Shown here in pieces: positions 1 through 11,603 of a DNA stretch of 64,000 bases. A program made the position numbers and the translations under genes. The notes beneath the pieces are model-generated. The model did no database searches, had not been told where the DNA came from, and saw only the letters and a program-made list of their open reading frames with translations. The first letter of the stretch is position 1. The number at the start of each line of letters is the position of its first letter. This DNA is from Monocercomonoides exilis (lineage: Eukaryota; Preaxostyla; Oxymonadida; Polymastigidae): NCBI GenBank assembly GCA_001643675.2, contig LSRY02000052.1, positions 372,001 to 436,000 on the forward strand. The letters are read 5' to 3'.

Positions 1-1891
1 TTTTTTATACAAATTGTTAAAGAGATTAAAGTTATTTGATTAAAATTTTGTGAAAAATCAGACAAAGTATTTCTTATAACAGATGGGGCAAAATTATTAC
101 AAATGTGAAAAAAACTGAGAGTTGTTCCAAACATTTTCTTCAATCATTTCATTATAAATCAACCGAAACAATGTGAATAAACAGAAAAATTCAAAAATTG
201 AGAAAAATATTTGTAAAAGAAGAATGGAACAAAATTCATAAAACAAAAAATTTTGCCCCAGATATGATTAACACCCACATTTTATTTTTGACAATAGTCA
301 TTGTTATTTTTTGTAATATTTGAGTACAAGATGCAATTTGCAATTAATTGATTGGCCACTAACGGAAAACGAATTTATAACTTTCACAATGTGAATTTTA
401 TTTTGCAGAAAATGAAACATGAGAAGCTTATAGCTTTTGATTTTTTTTAACCTGGAAATGTGCTTAACAACAAGTGCATGTTTATGTTTCCATCGTGCAC
501 AAACAAAAATTTATTTTTTCTGTTGCATGGATTAAAAAAACAATGGATTTGCTTTTGATTACGAAAATTTGGAGAAATTTCATTTTTCACATGATTTGTT
601 CGAGTCAAGGAGATATTTATGCTTCATCATTTTAATGCATGCAACATGGTTACATAATAAATTTGAATCGTCTATTAAAGATTTCCAATTTCAAAAAGCA
701 AATCATTTTAGAACGAGATATTTTCATGTTTCTTATCCAAATGATGGATATTGGACTTTCTGAGGGGAGAGCAAGCTCCATAAAGAAGAGGTATAATGTT
801 TGAAAAGTGAATGCAATACATGGACAAAGCATTTAAACGAAAGAAGACGAAGACGAAGAAGAGAAAAAAAGAAAATAGAATTCAATATCTTATTGATACA
901 AACGGATTACAAGAGCATCAAACAACGCTTCAAACAAGGAGAAACTTGCGGGAAAATGTCAAGAGACTTTTTGAAATGAAAAATAAATCGCTTTAATACT
1001 TAAAATGCAAAAATCGTTCAACTTCTGAAATATTAATGAACATGAGTCACAAAAGCTTACAGAGAAGCATCAAACAAATTAATGCGCTTTGGGTGAGAAA
1101 GTGAGAAAGAAACCAGGGAAAGAGGAACTGAAAGATGAGAAATTTGCGGAGGTGTGAACATAAAACAAAGTTCGCTTTTCTTTCTTTCACGTTATATTTT
1201 ATTCTTTTTCAGCAAAATTCAATTATTTGCTCTTGAAAGTTCATTTACATTTATATTTTGACTTTTGATTTTGAAATTTTAATCTGTTAAATTTGAGAAG
1301 TGTTTTATCGATGGGAAATTCTATTTTTGTGAATTTTTAATACCGTTCCATCTTCATTCATAAGATTGGAATGAACATTTATTTTCATATTTTTTAAATA
1401 ATTTTTAACTTCATTTTCATTGACTTTCTTTTTTGTTTTCAGATTATTTTATTGCTTTTTTACTCTCAACAAAATGTGCAACAATTTGAACAGAATCCTT
1501 ATGTTCTTTTGTGAGCACGACTCTTTTTCTGTCTGAAAATTTGATATTTTTTTAAAGTAGGTTAAGTAAGAGATGAGAATCGATTACTGAATCTGTGATC
1601 ATCCAGTTTCATCGTTAGCCTTTCTCATGAATTATCCGCTTCTGACACAGAACGAGATTTAATCCAACAAGGGCGCACAAAACAAAAAATAAAATTAAAA
1701 AATATTCAATAACAGCTGGATTATCCTGGAACAAGTATCGAAGAATTAGGACTTTGAGATGAGATGCCAGCCCTTCAAAAAAAACCAAAATCTGGAACAT
1801 TCGGAAGGACTGAAGAAAGGAAATGCCAAAAAAAAGTTAGAAATATACATGCCCATATGAATTCGCATGAGAATATAGATTTACAGAGAGC
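1..1891. other. AT-rich intergenic region upstream of the surface-protein gene
   Basis: This stretch is AT-rich with no convincing gene. It contains one MITE-like repeat copy (80-266). Short open frames at 569-763, 811-996 and (minus) 1615-1800 have no recognisable motifs and look like chance. The minus-strand one would encode a hydrophobic stretch near its end, but no conserved neighbour or splice-linked exon was found. The promoter of the following gene must lie here; no defined motif could be picked out. Confidence 0.6.
80..266 (+). repeat. MITE-like dispersed repeat, copy 1
   Basis: An approximately 187-bp element. Its ends carry an inverted repeat sharing TGGGGCAAAATT (left end near 85, right end near 250-261 as the complement). 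The interior carries blocks shared with the other copies: a GTTCCAAAC-like block near 125, an ATTATAAATC block near 150 and GAATGGAACAAAATTCATAAA-like sequence near 222. No coding capacity is visible. Its sequence and length match the copies near 40.5, 43.0, 47.3 and 56.5 kb. Confidence 0.8.
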
Positions 1892-4800
1892 ATGAAAGAG
1901 AATGAGAGAAAGGTTAAAAAAACGAAAATCTTTTTTAGGCGTTTTGAAACACACGGGATAAATGAAGATATATATTTTAATATGGGTGGAAGGAATATTG
2001 GAATTGCGAAGGGAGACATGATGATATTGCCTTTGCTATTGCTTTTGAATCAAACAATGCTGGAGTATGAAAATAAAGATATTGATAGAGATAGACCAAA
2101 TCAGCATGATAAGCTTGATGATAATTCACTCCAGGTGACCAGGAGAGAAGAGATGCTTCTTTACCATCTGCAGGAAGAAATCATGAATAAAAATGCACTT
2201 TTACACGAAGTGGCAGGAAATCCACAGGCAAAAAGAAGCCTGGTGAAGTGGCATGTATCTTTTCTGAATTCTTCTGTTTCGATGAAGAATTTAGATATAA
2301 ACAACATCAAAGGAAGAATTTTTGATATTCTGGAAAGTTCTTCGATGATGTTGCAACATTGTTCAATAGAGGCTGAAACGGGAAATGTTTGCGAGGTATG
2401 GCGCAGCCGGAGCAATGTCTACATGAAAAACATCACAATTGAGAATACAAAACAAATCAGTACTTCAAGAACAACTGCACTAATTGATGCAGAAGATTTA
2501 TCATCATTCTTTTTTGAAGAGTGCAATATTGTAGATAAGATGTTTGAAGCTGGTTCATCATTGATCTGCGATGGACGAGTTGGGCTTGCTTCTGTTTCTC
2601 GATGTTCATTCCAAAACATTTCCAGCAAAGGAACTTTTGGTGTTCAAAGCACAAGCAAAGAATGGGAACGATGCTCATTTTCAGATTCAGCAGTTGAACG
2701 AGTCGATTGCCTATATTACGGGATAATTGTCTCACAAACGAAAGCGAGCATGACGTTGATGAACACATCGATATGCGGATGCTCAAATACAAATGTAGAT
2801 CCTTCAAAACGAAATGAATTTGATACTGGAAATATTGAAATTTCCGACGCTTCTTTTCAATCTGTAAAATCAACTGATGTTAATGGAGGATGCCTATGCT
2901 TCACAGGAACATCAAAATCAATTGTGAAACGATGCATATTTAGTGAATGCTCAGTTATTCGAGAGATCTCTGAACCTTCTGGTGGAGCAATTGGTATTTC
3001 TGGAAATGGTAATCATGAAGTAGCATTTTGTTTTTTCAGTAACTGTTCATCATATAGGATGGCTGGCGGTTTGTTTTATGATGGAAATGAAAAAATTACA
3101 GTAAGAGATTCAACATTTGAAAGTTGTTCATCTATGCATTATGGGGCAATTGATTTTTATATGAAAAGGGGAATTGATGGAACAATTGTTTCAAATCTTA
3201 AATTTGAACTTTGCTCCTCTTCAGAACATGGATCTGCACTTGCATTTGATAAAAGCAACAGTGCACCTGTTGTATCTGATTGTCTCTTTGATTCATGCAT
3301 CTGCACAAACAATGGAGGAGCGATTACCTTTGTTGTCAGCGTTACAAACGGAGAAAATATATCCATTTCATATTGCTTTTTTTCAAACAATGTTGCTAAA
3401 AATGGAAATGACATCAACATTTTTTCAAATTGGAGCACGTTTGTCACTGAAGAGAAGATTATTAAGTGCTTCTCAGTTTCAGAGGGAAATCGCGTTTGGG
3501 TTAATGATGTCCAACACAATGATTGGCTTCCAAATCCGCCTTCTAATGCTGATCCAATTTGTATATCATTTAGAGGAACCGATAGCGAGGGATGTGGATA
3601 TCATGCTCACGAATGCCAAACAATATCATTTGGTTTGAGAAGGCGAACATCAACTGAGGTTTTGCTTGTTCAAAGAGGCAATTACACTGAATCAGAAATT
3701 ACATTTGATACCAATCTGGAATTAACTGGTGCTGAAATGACAGAAACGCGCTTGAGTTGGAAAGGAAAAAGTGAAAATGGAGCTCTGTTTTTTGTTGCAG
3801 GACAAACACTGAAGGTCAGCGATATTACACTGATTCACGGCTTATCTGATAGCGGAGAGAGCTCTATTTTGCTGTGGATTGATGGGGGACTTGCAGAATT
3901 TGAGAATTTGTTTGTAACTTGTGACAAAAATCAGAATTCTCCACTTGTAAGCAGTTTGATTTCTTTGCAAAGCGGGATTGCAAGATTTAAAAAAGTGTTA
4001 TTCAGTTCTATTGAGCAATTGAATTGCTCGCTATTGGATTTCAGAGATCGTTCAGAGTTTGAGATAGAAAATTGTTCATTTGTATCAATTGTGAGAAATG
4101 TTGGAGATGGTTCAGTTATTTCAATAGCGGTTGAAAACACAGAAAAACTTGAATTAAATGGAATACGATTTGAGGGATGCAAATGTGCGAGAGGAAATGG
4201 AGGAGCTATGCACGTGACTTTGAATGAAGGTGGGGAAGTGCGAATTGGGAATGAGTCGGTTGTCCATGCAACCTTGTGTGAAGTTCCTTCAGAGCAACAG
4301 TGGAGAGGATGTGGTGGGTGGATGTATCTTCTTTTAAAGGAAAGAGCGAGTGATTTTATTCTTCAGGATATTGTTTTTTCGGAATGTGGAGGATGGGCTG
4401 GAAAGAATTTATTTATGGATGCAGAGGATTTGAGTGCAGTAGCAAACATGGAACACATAAAGTTTGAGATATTGATTGAAGAGGAGAGAGGCAGAGAGGC
4501 GATGGGGTATGAAGGAGGAAAACGAGATTATGAGATTCCGTTGAGGGTATTTTTCACCGTTCCATTTCCAGAAGAAGGGTATGTTGGTGGAGAGAGGAGT
4601 TTGGATTTCAGTGGATGTGGGTTTTTATCGCATCCTTGCTCAACATTGGGAAAGATAGTTGAATTGAGATTTGAAAACAGCGAAAGGAATATAATCATAA
4701 ATGACGGATTTGAGTTGGCAGAAGTTGTTTCGATGGCAGGGTCATATGAATGGGAGGTGTATTGCACAACTAACAAGACGAATGTGAATGTGAATGTGCC

Positions 4801-7800
4801 CAGTGAAATGACATATTCGTATTTGATAAATGTTGAGAGCAAAAGTTTAATTAAGAACATAGCCTTCCAAATTCCATTTTCGTTATCGAGTGCAACATCG
4901 CTCATTTCTTTAACCAGCTCATCACTCACACTCACAGACTGTTCAGTTGCTCATATATCAGAGAGCACATCGAGTGTGTCCTTTGGATACAGCATTGTGA
5001 ATGCACAGAGTGGGAGTCTGAAAATGGAACGATTTGTGATTGAGGAAGGGCTGACATTCAATGATCACTCAGCGATTGAATTTTGTGAAGGAATGACGAG
5101 TGTGATTTGTTCAGGATGTAATATCAGTGGAGTAGTGAAGAATAGTGGAGATGGAGGATGGATGAAAGGAACAGTTGGAACGAGTGGAACATTGACTGTT
5201 GATGGATGCAATGTGAATGGGTGCAGTTGTGTTGGTGGAAAAGGAGGAGGAATGAATGTTGGATTGAAGGGAAATGGGAAAGTTGTTGTGAATGGAACGA
5301 GTGTGATTGATGGATGCAAGGCAGAGAATAATGGAGGGAGAGGAGGAGGGATGTTTGTTGGAATGGAGACTGAGGGATGTGGATTGACAATTGGGCAGAA
5401 TGTTGAATTTTCGAAAGATCATGAGAATGCGGCCTCATATGGGAAGGATGTGTTTGTTCATTGTTGGAATGGTGTGTTTTTGGAGTCAATAGTGAATACA
5501 AACACATTTGCCTTTTTTGACGCAAGAACCATTCCATCAGATGCATTGAAACTGAGTGGGAGTGAAAATGGGGATGAAAGTGGAATGATTCCACTGTTTG
5601 TGTATTTGTGCACAATGGGGGCAAAAGTGATTGTTGACGGGAGTGGAGGAAATGGGAAGGACCACAACCATTGTGGATTTGATGGATTTGGATGTTTGAC
5701 AATTGATTATTGCGCGAACTCAAGATTGAGCAGCACTGTGAATGAAATAGAGGTTGTCTCATCTTCTTCAATTACCAAGGAAATAACAGGACCATCATTT
5801 GGAGCGATGATTTCAGGCAGAATAGTGTTATCCGATGGAGAGAGGATGGGAGTGAATGTGAGTGATGGAGGATCAGCCACACAAGACTGGATTGTTGGAT
5901 GTTCGAGATCACTGACAATGAGCAGACTTTCATTTGTTTTGAAAGGACTGATGAATTCAAGGAGAAGTGCATTCATTCATTCAAATTCGACACTCGGTCT
6001 TACGAATTGTTCAGTCTCATTTGAAAGTGGGGCATTGACTGATGGAAAGATAGGATATAATGTGATAAACATTGATGGAGGAGTGTTGATTGTTGATAGA
6101 TTTGTGATGGATGGTTCAGTGATAATGAATGGGAAATCTCCAGTTGTTATTTCAAATGGAGTTGAATTGGAGATTTTGAATAGTAGAGTGAGTGGAGTGA
6201 AAGTGAAAGGTGGAATTGGAGGATGTTTGAATGTGGAGATGAAGGAAGGAGGGGGTGTGAATATTGAAGAAAGCAATATATCCTCAACATGTTCAGGTGG
6301 AAATGGAATGAAAGGGGGAGGGATGATGATATCAATGGGAATGGGAGGGAGTTTGGAAATGAAAAATATAAAGTTTGAGGGATGCAAAGTGCCAACAGAG
6401 GATGTTGAGGATGGAGGGAGAGGAATGGGAGGAGGGATGTTTGTGAAGCTGGCAGATGAGATGGAAACATTTGTGATGGAAGGGATGGAATTTGAGGGAT
6501 GCAATGCGTGGAAAGGGAAGAATGTGTTTGTGTCAGGATTGGATCTGAGTGAGATTGTGAATGAGAAGCACCTGAAATGGGAGATAAAGGAGGAGGAGTT
6601 GGGATCGTTGGATCAGTTGTGTGGATGGGAAAGGAAGACAACAGGAGAGGGATATGTGATTCCATTGGTTGTGTATTTGTGGAGTAATTGGAGTGGGAAT
6701 GGATTTGTTTCGAAAGATGGAGGAGGAGACTTCAGTGGGTGTGGATTTTCAGAAGCGCCATGTTCATCGATTGACCATCTGAAGACCCTTCGATATTCAA
6801 CACTTGGAGAAGGGGAAACACACATCAGCATTGTGGGATCAGGGTTGCTGAGCCATTCCATATCATTTTCATCTTCTAATTCATCAACAATTACGGTTAT
6901 TCCAAGAATGGTGATTGAAGGGACAAAGAAAGGGACAGGAGTGGTAATAAGTGATGAAGATGAGAATGATTTGTCTGATGGTTCAATGATATCCTCGAAT
7001 GTGAATCTGATACTGACAAATCTGTCATTCTTGAATCCAAATCCAAACAGTCATCATGAGATATTGATCGAATCATCAGGAACAAACATCTGTTTATCAG
7101 TCGTGGATTGCTCATTTGGCTCATTGAGAGGGATCACAGAGACAACAGGATTTTGTGTGATGAAAGTGAATGGAGGAAGAGTTATTGTTCAAGGATGTTC
7201 GTTGGATGCAGCTGGTCAGTTGAGAGGGTTCATCGCTTTCAGTGCAGTGGCAACAAGGGAGGTGACTGTGGAGGATGTGAACATCTCGAATAGAGGGGTG
7301 AAAGAGAGAAGTCTGATATCGATGTTTGAGGATGAACAGACGAATGAGATGAAAGCAAAAACAGAGATAAACAGGGGAGAAAATGGGAATTCAAACAACG
7401 AAAAAGTGGTGATAAAAGTGAATGGCTCTTCGTTCACAAACATCACAAATGGAGAAAACAGAGCAGGGGTGTTGAGTGTGGATTCATTTGCGAGGGCAAT
7501 GGAGTGTGTGTTGGAGGGGTGTTCAGTTTCGAATTGCAGGAGTGAAATGAGCGAGGAAGGAGGAGGGATGAAAGTGTGCCTGAAGAGAGGGGAATCAGAA
7601 GTGAGAGTTGTTGGATGCTCGTTGGGGATGTGCTCGTGCTCGGGGGTGGAGGGAAGAGGAGGAGGAGTGATGGTTGATGCACTTGACCCGAATGAGTGTG
7701 GAACCAGTGGATTTGGGCCTGTTGGGATAAGGATGGAGAATGTGAGGTTTTGGGGCAACGAGGCATTTGTGGGGAAGGATGTGTTCATCAGATGCGAGTC

Positions 7801-10800
7801 GATTGCCGAACAGATCAATGAGACATTGTTTGTGCTGGATCTCAGCCAGGATGCCCTGAAATCCACGAACTCCATCTGTGGGTCAGACAAGGAAAGGGAT
7901 GATGTTGATCTGATCCCCCTGATCACATTCTATTACGGCCAGCAGGTGTTTGTCTCTGCAAGTGGAAGAGATGACAGACAATGTGGGGCACAGAACAACC
8001 CTTGCCTGAGCATTGGCAGTGCTGTGAAGCACATTCAAAAAGGTGTGATGAATGCAATTCTGATTGATGGGGAAGGGGTGATTGGGGGAGAGTGTGTGAT
8101 TGGGGATATGAATGTGAAGAGTCTGAAGAAAACTCAATCCACAATCCATCTTGATGGAAAGATGGAGGCTGTGGGGGATGAAGGGAGTGTGGTTGTGTTT
8201 GTGAATGAGAGTGCTGTGGAGAAATGTGAATTCTTGTTTGGGTTGAGCTTTGAATCAGAGCATTCATGCATTGTGAAAGTGAAGAATGGAACATTGGGGG
8301 TGAGTGAGTGTTGGTGGAAGAGTGTTGGAATGATGACACTTTTGAACAGCACAATTGTGAAAGTGGAGGGTGGAGAGCTGGAGATGGAGAAATGTGTTGT
8401 CAGCTGTGTTTCCACTTCACGAGAGATATTGTCAGTCTGTGAAGGGAGCAAGGCTGCGATATATCAGCTGAGGATGAGCGATATTGAGAGCGAGGATGGA
8501 GGGATTGTTGATGTGAAGAAAGCAAGGGTGGAGGCGAAGGAGATGTCGATGAGCAACATCGCCAGACAGAACAGAGGGAGCATTGTGAAGATGATGGAAT
8601 GCACAGAAAGAGTGGATTTGATGAATTGCTCGATGAGAATGTGTTTGGGAAAAGAAGAGAGAGGATGGATGGTGAGTGTGTGGAACTGTGAGTGTGTGAA
8701 TGTTGACTGCTGTGAGTTTGATGGAGAAGAGGAAGAGAATGAAGAAAGATCAAGAAATGAGCAGGATAGAAGAGAAAGAAGAGAGGAGACATGCAAGTGG
8801 AATGGGTCAATGGTTGAATTTGAGAAGAGTGAAGCGGAGATGAAAGTGACTTCGATGAGAAACAGCAAGAAAGGGGGATTGTCAGTGAGTGGAGGAAATG
8901 TGGTGATTGAGAAAGGAGAGTTTGCGAACAACAACCCATTGATTGGAAAATATCCCTCAGCTCGGAGAAACATCTTGTGTTCGGATTCTGCTCAGCTGAA
9001 TATCATGAGTCTGAAGGGAGGAGATGGGCAAGAGAAGAACACCTCCCTTTGGATTCTGAATGATGGATGCAGTTTGATGGGGATTGTTGAGGAGCGAGCA
9101 TCACCATTGTTCATCCCTACACTGCGATCGGTGGAGACAGAGGAGAAGGAAGGGGTGCTGGATGTTGTGTTCAGGGGCACACTTCTTCTGCCATGCAACC
9201 TGTCGTTTCGCGTTGTTTCGTCGGTGGGGGATGTTGAGCAGGTGGAGACTCACGAGATAAGTGAGTCTGGATTTGTGAGTGAAGAGGAAGTGCATGGAAC
9301 AGCTGGGTTGGAGATAGTCAGGGGTGCAGAGGCGAGTGCAGAAGTGAGGGTGTGCATTTTGTTTGGAGATGGCCATTCTCCCTCGGTAACTGAGTCATTC
9401 ATCCTGAAGAACAGGAGCGAGGTTGAATCAAAGGGAGATGAAAAAATTGTTGAAAGTGGAAAGAAAGAAAAATCATTTTGGCCAATTATTGTGATTGTGC
9501 TTGTTGTGATTTTGCTGATTGTCCTTGTTGTGTCCATTGTTGTGACAATTCGATGGAGAAGGGCAAAGAATGAGAACAAAGGTCTGAGGGAGATAGTGAA
9601 TGATAATATCAGAAAAGATCCAAAGCTGATTGAGATGGTGACGATGGAGATGTCACCAGAGGAACAGTGGAGGAGGGCTGAAAGAGAAGCAGAGAAGAAG
9701 AATGAAGAGAAGATAAAGAAGAGAGTATATGGGAAACAGATGCAGCACTCAGAATCATCAGAGCATCTTCTATCAGAGAGTGGATCAACTGAATATATTC
9801 TAGGGAGAGACTCAGACAAGATCCCAGAGTGGGTGCTTGAGAAGGTTGATGAAAAGGAGATCGAGGAGGAAACAAGAAAGAGAACACCATCACCATCCAT
9901 TTCATCCATTTCATCCACTTCAACAACAGACACTTCAGATACTGACACTACATTTGTTCGATCTGAGAGCATGTGCCCAACAACATCATCGATGTCGAAT
10001 CTGGTGGATGCAATGGCATGCTCGTCTCCTCATGAGAAGTTGATTGTTGATCTGAGGGATTCATTGTTCATGCTGATTCATGGGAGAAATGAGAAGAAGG
10101 AGATGGCGATAGGCACTCTGCAGGAGAGGGAGATGACAGCTGCACAGATTTTGTTCTGGGTGGCTAATGGTGCGCTTCACTCCTTCAAAGAATGTGAAGT
10201 TCCACTTCAGTCATTATCTTATCTGAGCCCTCACATTGTGCTGTTCTCTGAGCACATGGTTATTTGCATTGTGTTGCATTCTAACTTTTTGTCGGATGAT
10301 GATTCAGATTCATCATCGATCTCATCAACAGTTGTGACATCAGCCAGTGATGATGATGACAGTGACTCTCTTCCCTCTTCAGCGTTTGAGGATGAGGATG
10401 ATTTCAAAAAAGAATGCTTGAGGTGGAAGGCCCCCGAACTGATGAATGGAACAAAGAACCATGCGACGAAAAAGACAGTTGTGTTTTCAATAGGGATGAT
10501 GCTGTGGGAGTGCTTGACACTCCAGATCCCGTTTGGGGAGTATCCGGCAGAGGTGGCGGGGCAGAAGATTGTGAATGGAGAAAGGCCAGATTGTGGAAGT
10601 ATTTCCGGCTCAGGGCTGTGTTCGGTTGTGAAAGCAATGCTCAGCAGAGAAGGGGCACATCGGCCTTCGCTGGAAATGCTAAAGAGAGAGTACATTAAAT
10701 GGGTTCCAGGCAGTGCATCAATGCTCACCGTTTCAGATGCAATTGGTGCATATGATTATTCGGATGAAGCAAAAAGTGAAGTGGAAACGAAGATATTTTT

Positions 10801-10810
10801 GAAGGAATGA
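1892..10810 (+). CDS. Giant beta-helix surface protein with transmembrane helix and C-terminal pseudokinase
   Basis: A single uninterrupted 2,972-codon frame. The ectodomain is rich in short Cys/Ser/Gly beta-helix-type repeats (FSxCSS, GGGM, FEGC). It is built from five modules, each carrying a CG-x4-PC/C-x-[ST]-I signature at residues about 568, 909, 1261, 1617 and 2031, with most modules closing on a GK[ND][VL]F-like motif. One membrane helix spans about 2530-2558, followed by a basic stop-transfer run. The cytoplasmic tail is acidic and Ser-rich, then kinase-like: an APE motif (KAPEL, residue 2846) and a subdomain IX/X block (FSIGMMLWECLT, from 2865) ending in an HRPS-type motif. No glycine loop, HRD or DFG is recognisable, so it should be a pseudokinase. 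The secretory start may be an internal Met: ATGs at 1982 and 2018/2021 precede a short hydrophobic MILPLLLLL stretch better placed for a signal peptide. Role inferred: surface adhesin or receptor. Confidence 0.9.
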   Translation: MKENERKVKKTKIFFRRFETHGINEDIYFNMGGRNIGIAKGDMMILPLLLLLNQTMLEYENKDIDRDRPNQHDKLDDNSLQVTRREEMLLYHLQEEIMNKNALLHEVAGNPQAKRSLVKWHVSFLNSSVSMKNLDINNIKGRIFDILESSSMMLQHCSIEAETGNVCEVWRSRSNVYMKNITIENTKQISTSRTTALIDAEDLSSFFFEECNIVDKMFEAGSSLICDGRVGLASVSRCSFQNISSKGTFGVQSTSKEWERCSFSDSAVERVDCLYYGIIVSQTKASMTLMNTSICGCSNTNVDPSKRNEFDTGNIEISDASFQSVKSTDVNGGCLCFTGTSKSIVKRCIFSECSVIREISEPSGGAIGISGNGNHEVAFCFFSNCSSYRMAGGLFYDGNEKITVRDSTFESCSSMHYGAIDFYMKRGIDGTIVSNLKFELCSSSEHGSALAFDKSNSAPVVSDCLFDSCICTNNGGAITFVVSVTNGENISISYCFFSNNVAKNGNDINIFSNWSTFVTEEKIIKCFSVSEGNRVWVNDVQHNDWLPNPPSNADPICISFRGTDSEGCGYHAHECQTISFGLRRRTSTEVLLVQRGNYTESEITFDTNLELTGAEMTETRLSWKGKSENGALFFVAGQTLKVSDITLIHGLSDSGESSILLWIDGGLAEFENLFVTCDKNQNSPLVSSLISLQSGIARFKKVLFSSIEQLNCSLLDFRDRSEFEIENCSFVSIVRNVGDGSVISIAVENTEKLELNGIRFEGCKCARGNGGAMHVTLNEGGEVRIGNESVVHATLCEVPSEQQWRGCGGWMYLLLKERASDFILQDIVFSECGGWAGKNLFMDAEDLSAVANMEHIKFEILIEEERGREAMGYEGGKRDYEIPLRVFFTVPFPEEGYVGGERSLDFSGCGFLSHPCSTLGKIVELRFENSERNIIINDGFELAEVVSMAGSYEWEVYCTTNKTNVNVNVPSEMTYSYLINVESKSLIKNIAFQIPFSLSSATSLISLTSSSLTLTDCSVAHISESTSSVSFGYSIVNAQSGSLKMERFVIEEGLTFNDHSAIEFCEGMTSVICSGCNISGVVKNSGDGGWMKGTVGTSGTLTVDGCNVNGCSCVGGKGGGMNVGLKGNGKVVVNGTSVIDGCKAENNGGRGGGMFVGMETEGCGLTIGQNVEFSKDHENAASYGKDVFVHCWNGVFLESIVNTNTFAFFDARTIPSDALKLSGSENGDESGMIPLFVYLCTMGAKVIVDGSGGNGKDHNHCGFDGFGCLTIDYCANSRLSSTVNEIEVVSSSSITKEITGPSFGAMISGRIVLSDGERMGVNVSDGGSATQDWIVGCSRSLTMSRLSFVLKGLMNSRRSAFIHSNSTLGLTNCSVSFESGALTDGKIGYNVINIDGGVLIVDRFVMDGSVIMNGKSPVVISNGVELEILNSRVSGVKVKGGIGGCLNVEMKEGGGVNIEESNISSTCSGGNGMKGGGMMISMGMGGSLEMKNIKFEGCKVPTEDVEDGGRGMGGGMFVKLADEMETFVMEGMEFEGCNAWKGKNVFVSGLDLSEIVNEKHLKWEIKEEELGSLDQLCGWERKTTGEGYVIPLVVYLWSNWSGNGFVSKDGGGDFSGCGFSEAPCSSIDHLKTLRYSTLGEGETHISIVGSGLLSHSISFSSSNSSTITVIPRMVIEGTKKGTGVVISDEDENDLSDGSMISSNVNLILTNLSFLNPNPNSHHEILIESSGTNICLSVVDCSFGSLRGITETTGFCVMKVNGGRVIVQGCSLDAAGQLRGFIAFSAVATREVTVEDVNISNRGVKERSLISMFEDEQTNEMKAKTEINRGENGNSNNEKVVIKVNGSSFTNITNGENRAGVLSVDSFARAMECVLEGCSVSNCRSEMSEEGGGMKVCLKRGESEVRVVGCSLGMCSCSGVEGRGGGVMVDALDPNECGTSGFGPVGIRMENVRFWGNEAFVGKDVFIRCESIAEQINETLFVLDLSQDALKSTNSICGSDKERDDVDLIPLITFYYGQQVFVSASGRDDRQCGAQNNPCLSIGSAVKHIQKGVMNAILIDGEGVIGGECVIGDMNVKSLKKTQSTIHLDGKMEAVGDEGSVVVFVNESAVEKCEFLFGLSFESEHSCIVKVKNGTLGVSECWWKSVGMMTLLNSTIVKVEGGELEMEKCVVSCVSTSREILSVCEGSKAAIYQLRMSDIESEDGGIVDVKKARVEAKEMSMSNIARQNRGSIVKMMECTERVDLMNCSMRMCLGKEERGWMVSVWNCECVNVDCCEFDGEEEENEERSRNEQDRRERREETCKWNGSMVEFEKSEAEMKVTSMRNSKKGGLSVSGGNVVIEKGEFANNNPLIGKYPSARRNILCSDSAQLNIMSLKGGDGQEKNTSLWILNDGCSLMGIVEERASPLFIPTLRSVETEEKEGVLDVVFRGTLLLPCNLSFRVVSSVGDVEQVETHEISESGFVSEEEVHGTAGLEIVRGAEASAEVRVCILFGDGHSPSVTESFILKNRSEVESKGDEKIVESGKKEKSFWPIIVIVLVVILLIVLVVSIVVTIRWRRAKNENKGLREIVNDNIRKDPKLIEMVTMEMSPEEQWRRAEREAEKKNEEKIKKRVYGKQMQHSESSEHLLSESGSTEYILGRDSDKIPEWVLEKVDEKEIEEETRKRTPSPSISSISSTSTTDTSDTDTTFVRSESMCPTTSSMSNLVDAMACSSPHEKLIVDLRDSLFMLIHGRNEKKEMAIGTLQEREMTAAQILFWVANGALHSFKECEVPLQSLSYLSPHIVLFSEHMVICIVLHSNFLSDDDSDSSSISSTVVTSASDDDDSDSLPSSAFEDEDDFKKECLRWKAPELMNGTKNHATKKTVVFSIGMMLWECLTLQIPFGEYPAEVAGQKIVNGERPDCGSISGSGLCSVVKAMLSREGAHRPSLEMLKREYIKWVPGSASMLTVSDAIGAYDYSDEAKSEVETKIFLKE

Positions 10811-11603
10811 ATTGGAAGAAATGCAGCAAGTTTATGCAAAATCCCACAAAAAATAGAGTTTCTAACAAACAAGTGCAAATCAGTTTTTATAGAAGATACT
10901 ATTTCTTATTTTTGTCATGGTAAAAGGCACGCAAAATCAGACAATTAGGCAAAAAATGATATGCAAAAAAAGAAGTGCATCCAAGCTATTAAGAGAAATC
11001 TGAGAGATATATTATTCTTGCAAGTATTGCGTTTATTATTGGCTTCAATTTTTAATTATTTGTTTTTTTTGTTCAAAAAGGAACACAACAATTTTAAATC
11101 ACCTGAAAATGTTAAAAACCCATATTTTGAAGCAGCGTTATCAAGAAAAAGTTTTATATTTCAAAATTTTAAAGCTAAATACGTTTTTCAGAAATTAAAA
11201 AATTAAAATAACAGCAACATATTTATTTGCGTTTATAAAACATTAGCTAATAAAAACAGACAGATTGTGGTTTTATAAAGAATGTTAAATGGCAGATAAA
11301 ACATCAAACAATCAAAAATTTTCAAATTAATGCTAGGAATTAAAATTTTATCTCTATCACAAATTAATTTTTCATTTTTGTGTATTTTCAAAAAAATATT
11401 AATAATATTTATACATATGTGAATTCCCAATTGTTCTTTTAAAAGTATTTTCCAAATTCGCTCAATGGAAATAACACTTTAGATATTTTGTTTAACAACA
11501 TTTAACCATAATTATTAACATTGATTATTAAATTAATTTCAAAAATTTTTTTATTGCATATATAACAACAATTCTTGCTTGAATTTAGCACCATCAAAAT
11601 AAC
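10811..11603. other. AT-rich intergenic region
   Basis: Nothing convincing is seen. It holds the 3' end of the surface-protein gene and the 5' region of the SMU1-like gene. An 81-codon frame at 10961-11206 lacks recognisable motifs. An AG acceptor-like TTTAG at 11584-11588 precedes the SMU1-like ATG in frame, so an upstream exon carrying the missing LisH segment is possible, but no candidate exon could be identified. Confidence 0.5.

Noticed and set aside
569-996. Two small plus-strand frames (64 and 61 codons)
   Set aside because: No motifs, no splice-linked neighbours, and length expected by chance in this base composition.
1615-1800. Minus-strand 61-codon frame with a hydrophobic segment
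   Set aside because: Hydrophobicity follows from AT-rich codons; no supporting context.
5124-8939. Several minus-strand open frames of 100-240 codons inside the surface-protein gene
   Set aside because: They are shadows of the G/A-rich coding strand: His/Ser/Pro/Leu-rich translations without domains, all lying opposite a single unbroken 2,972-codon frame.
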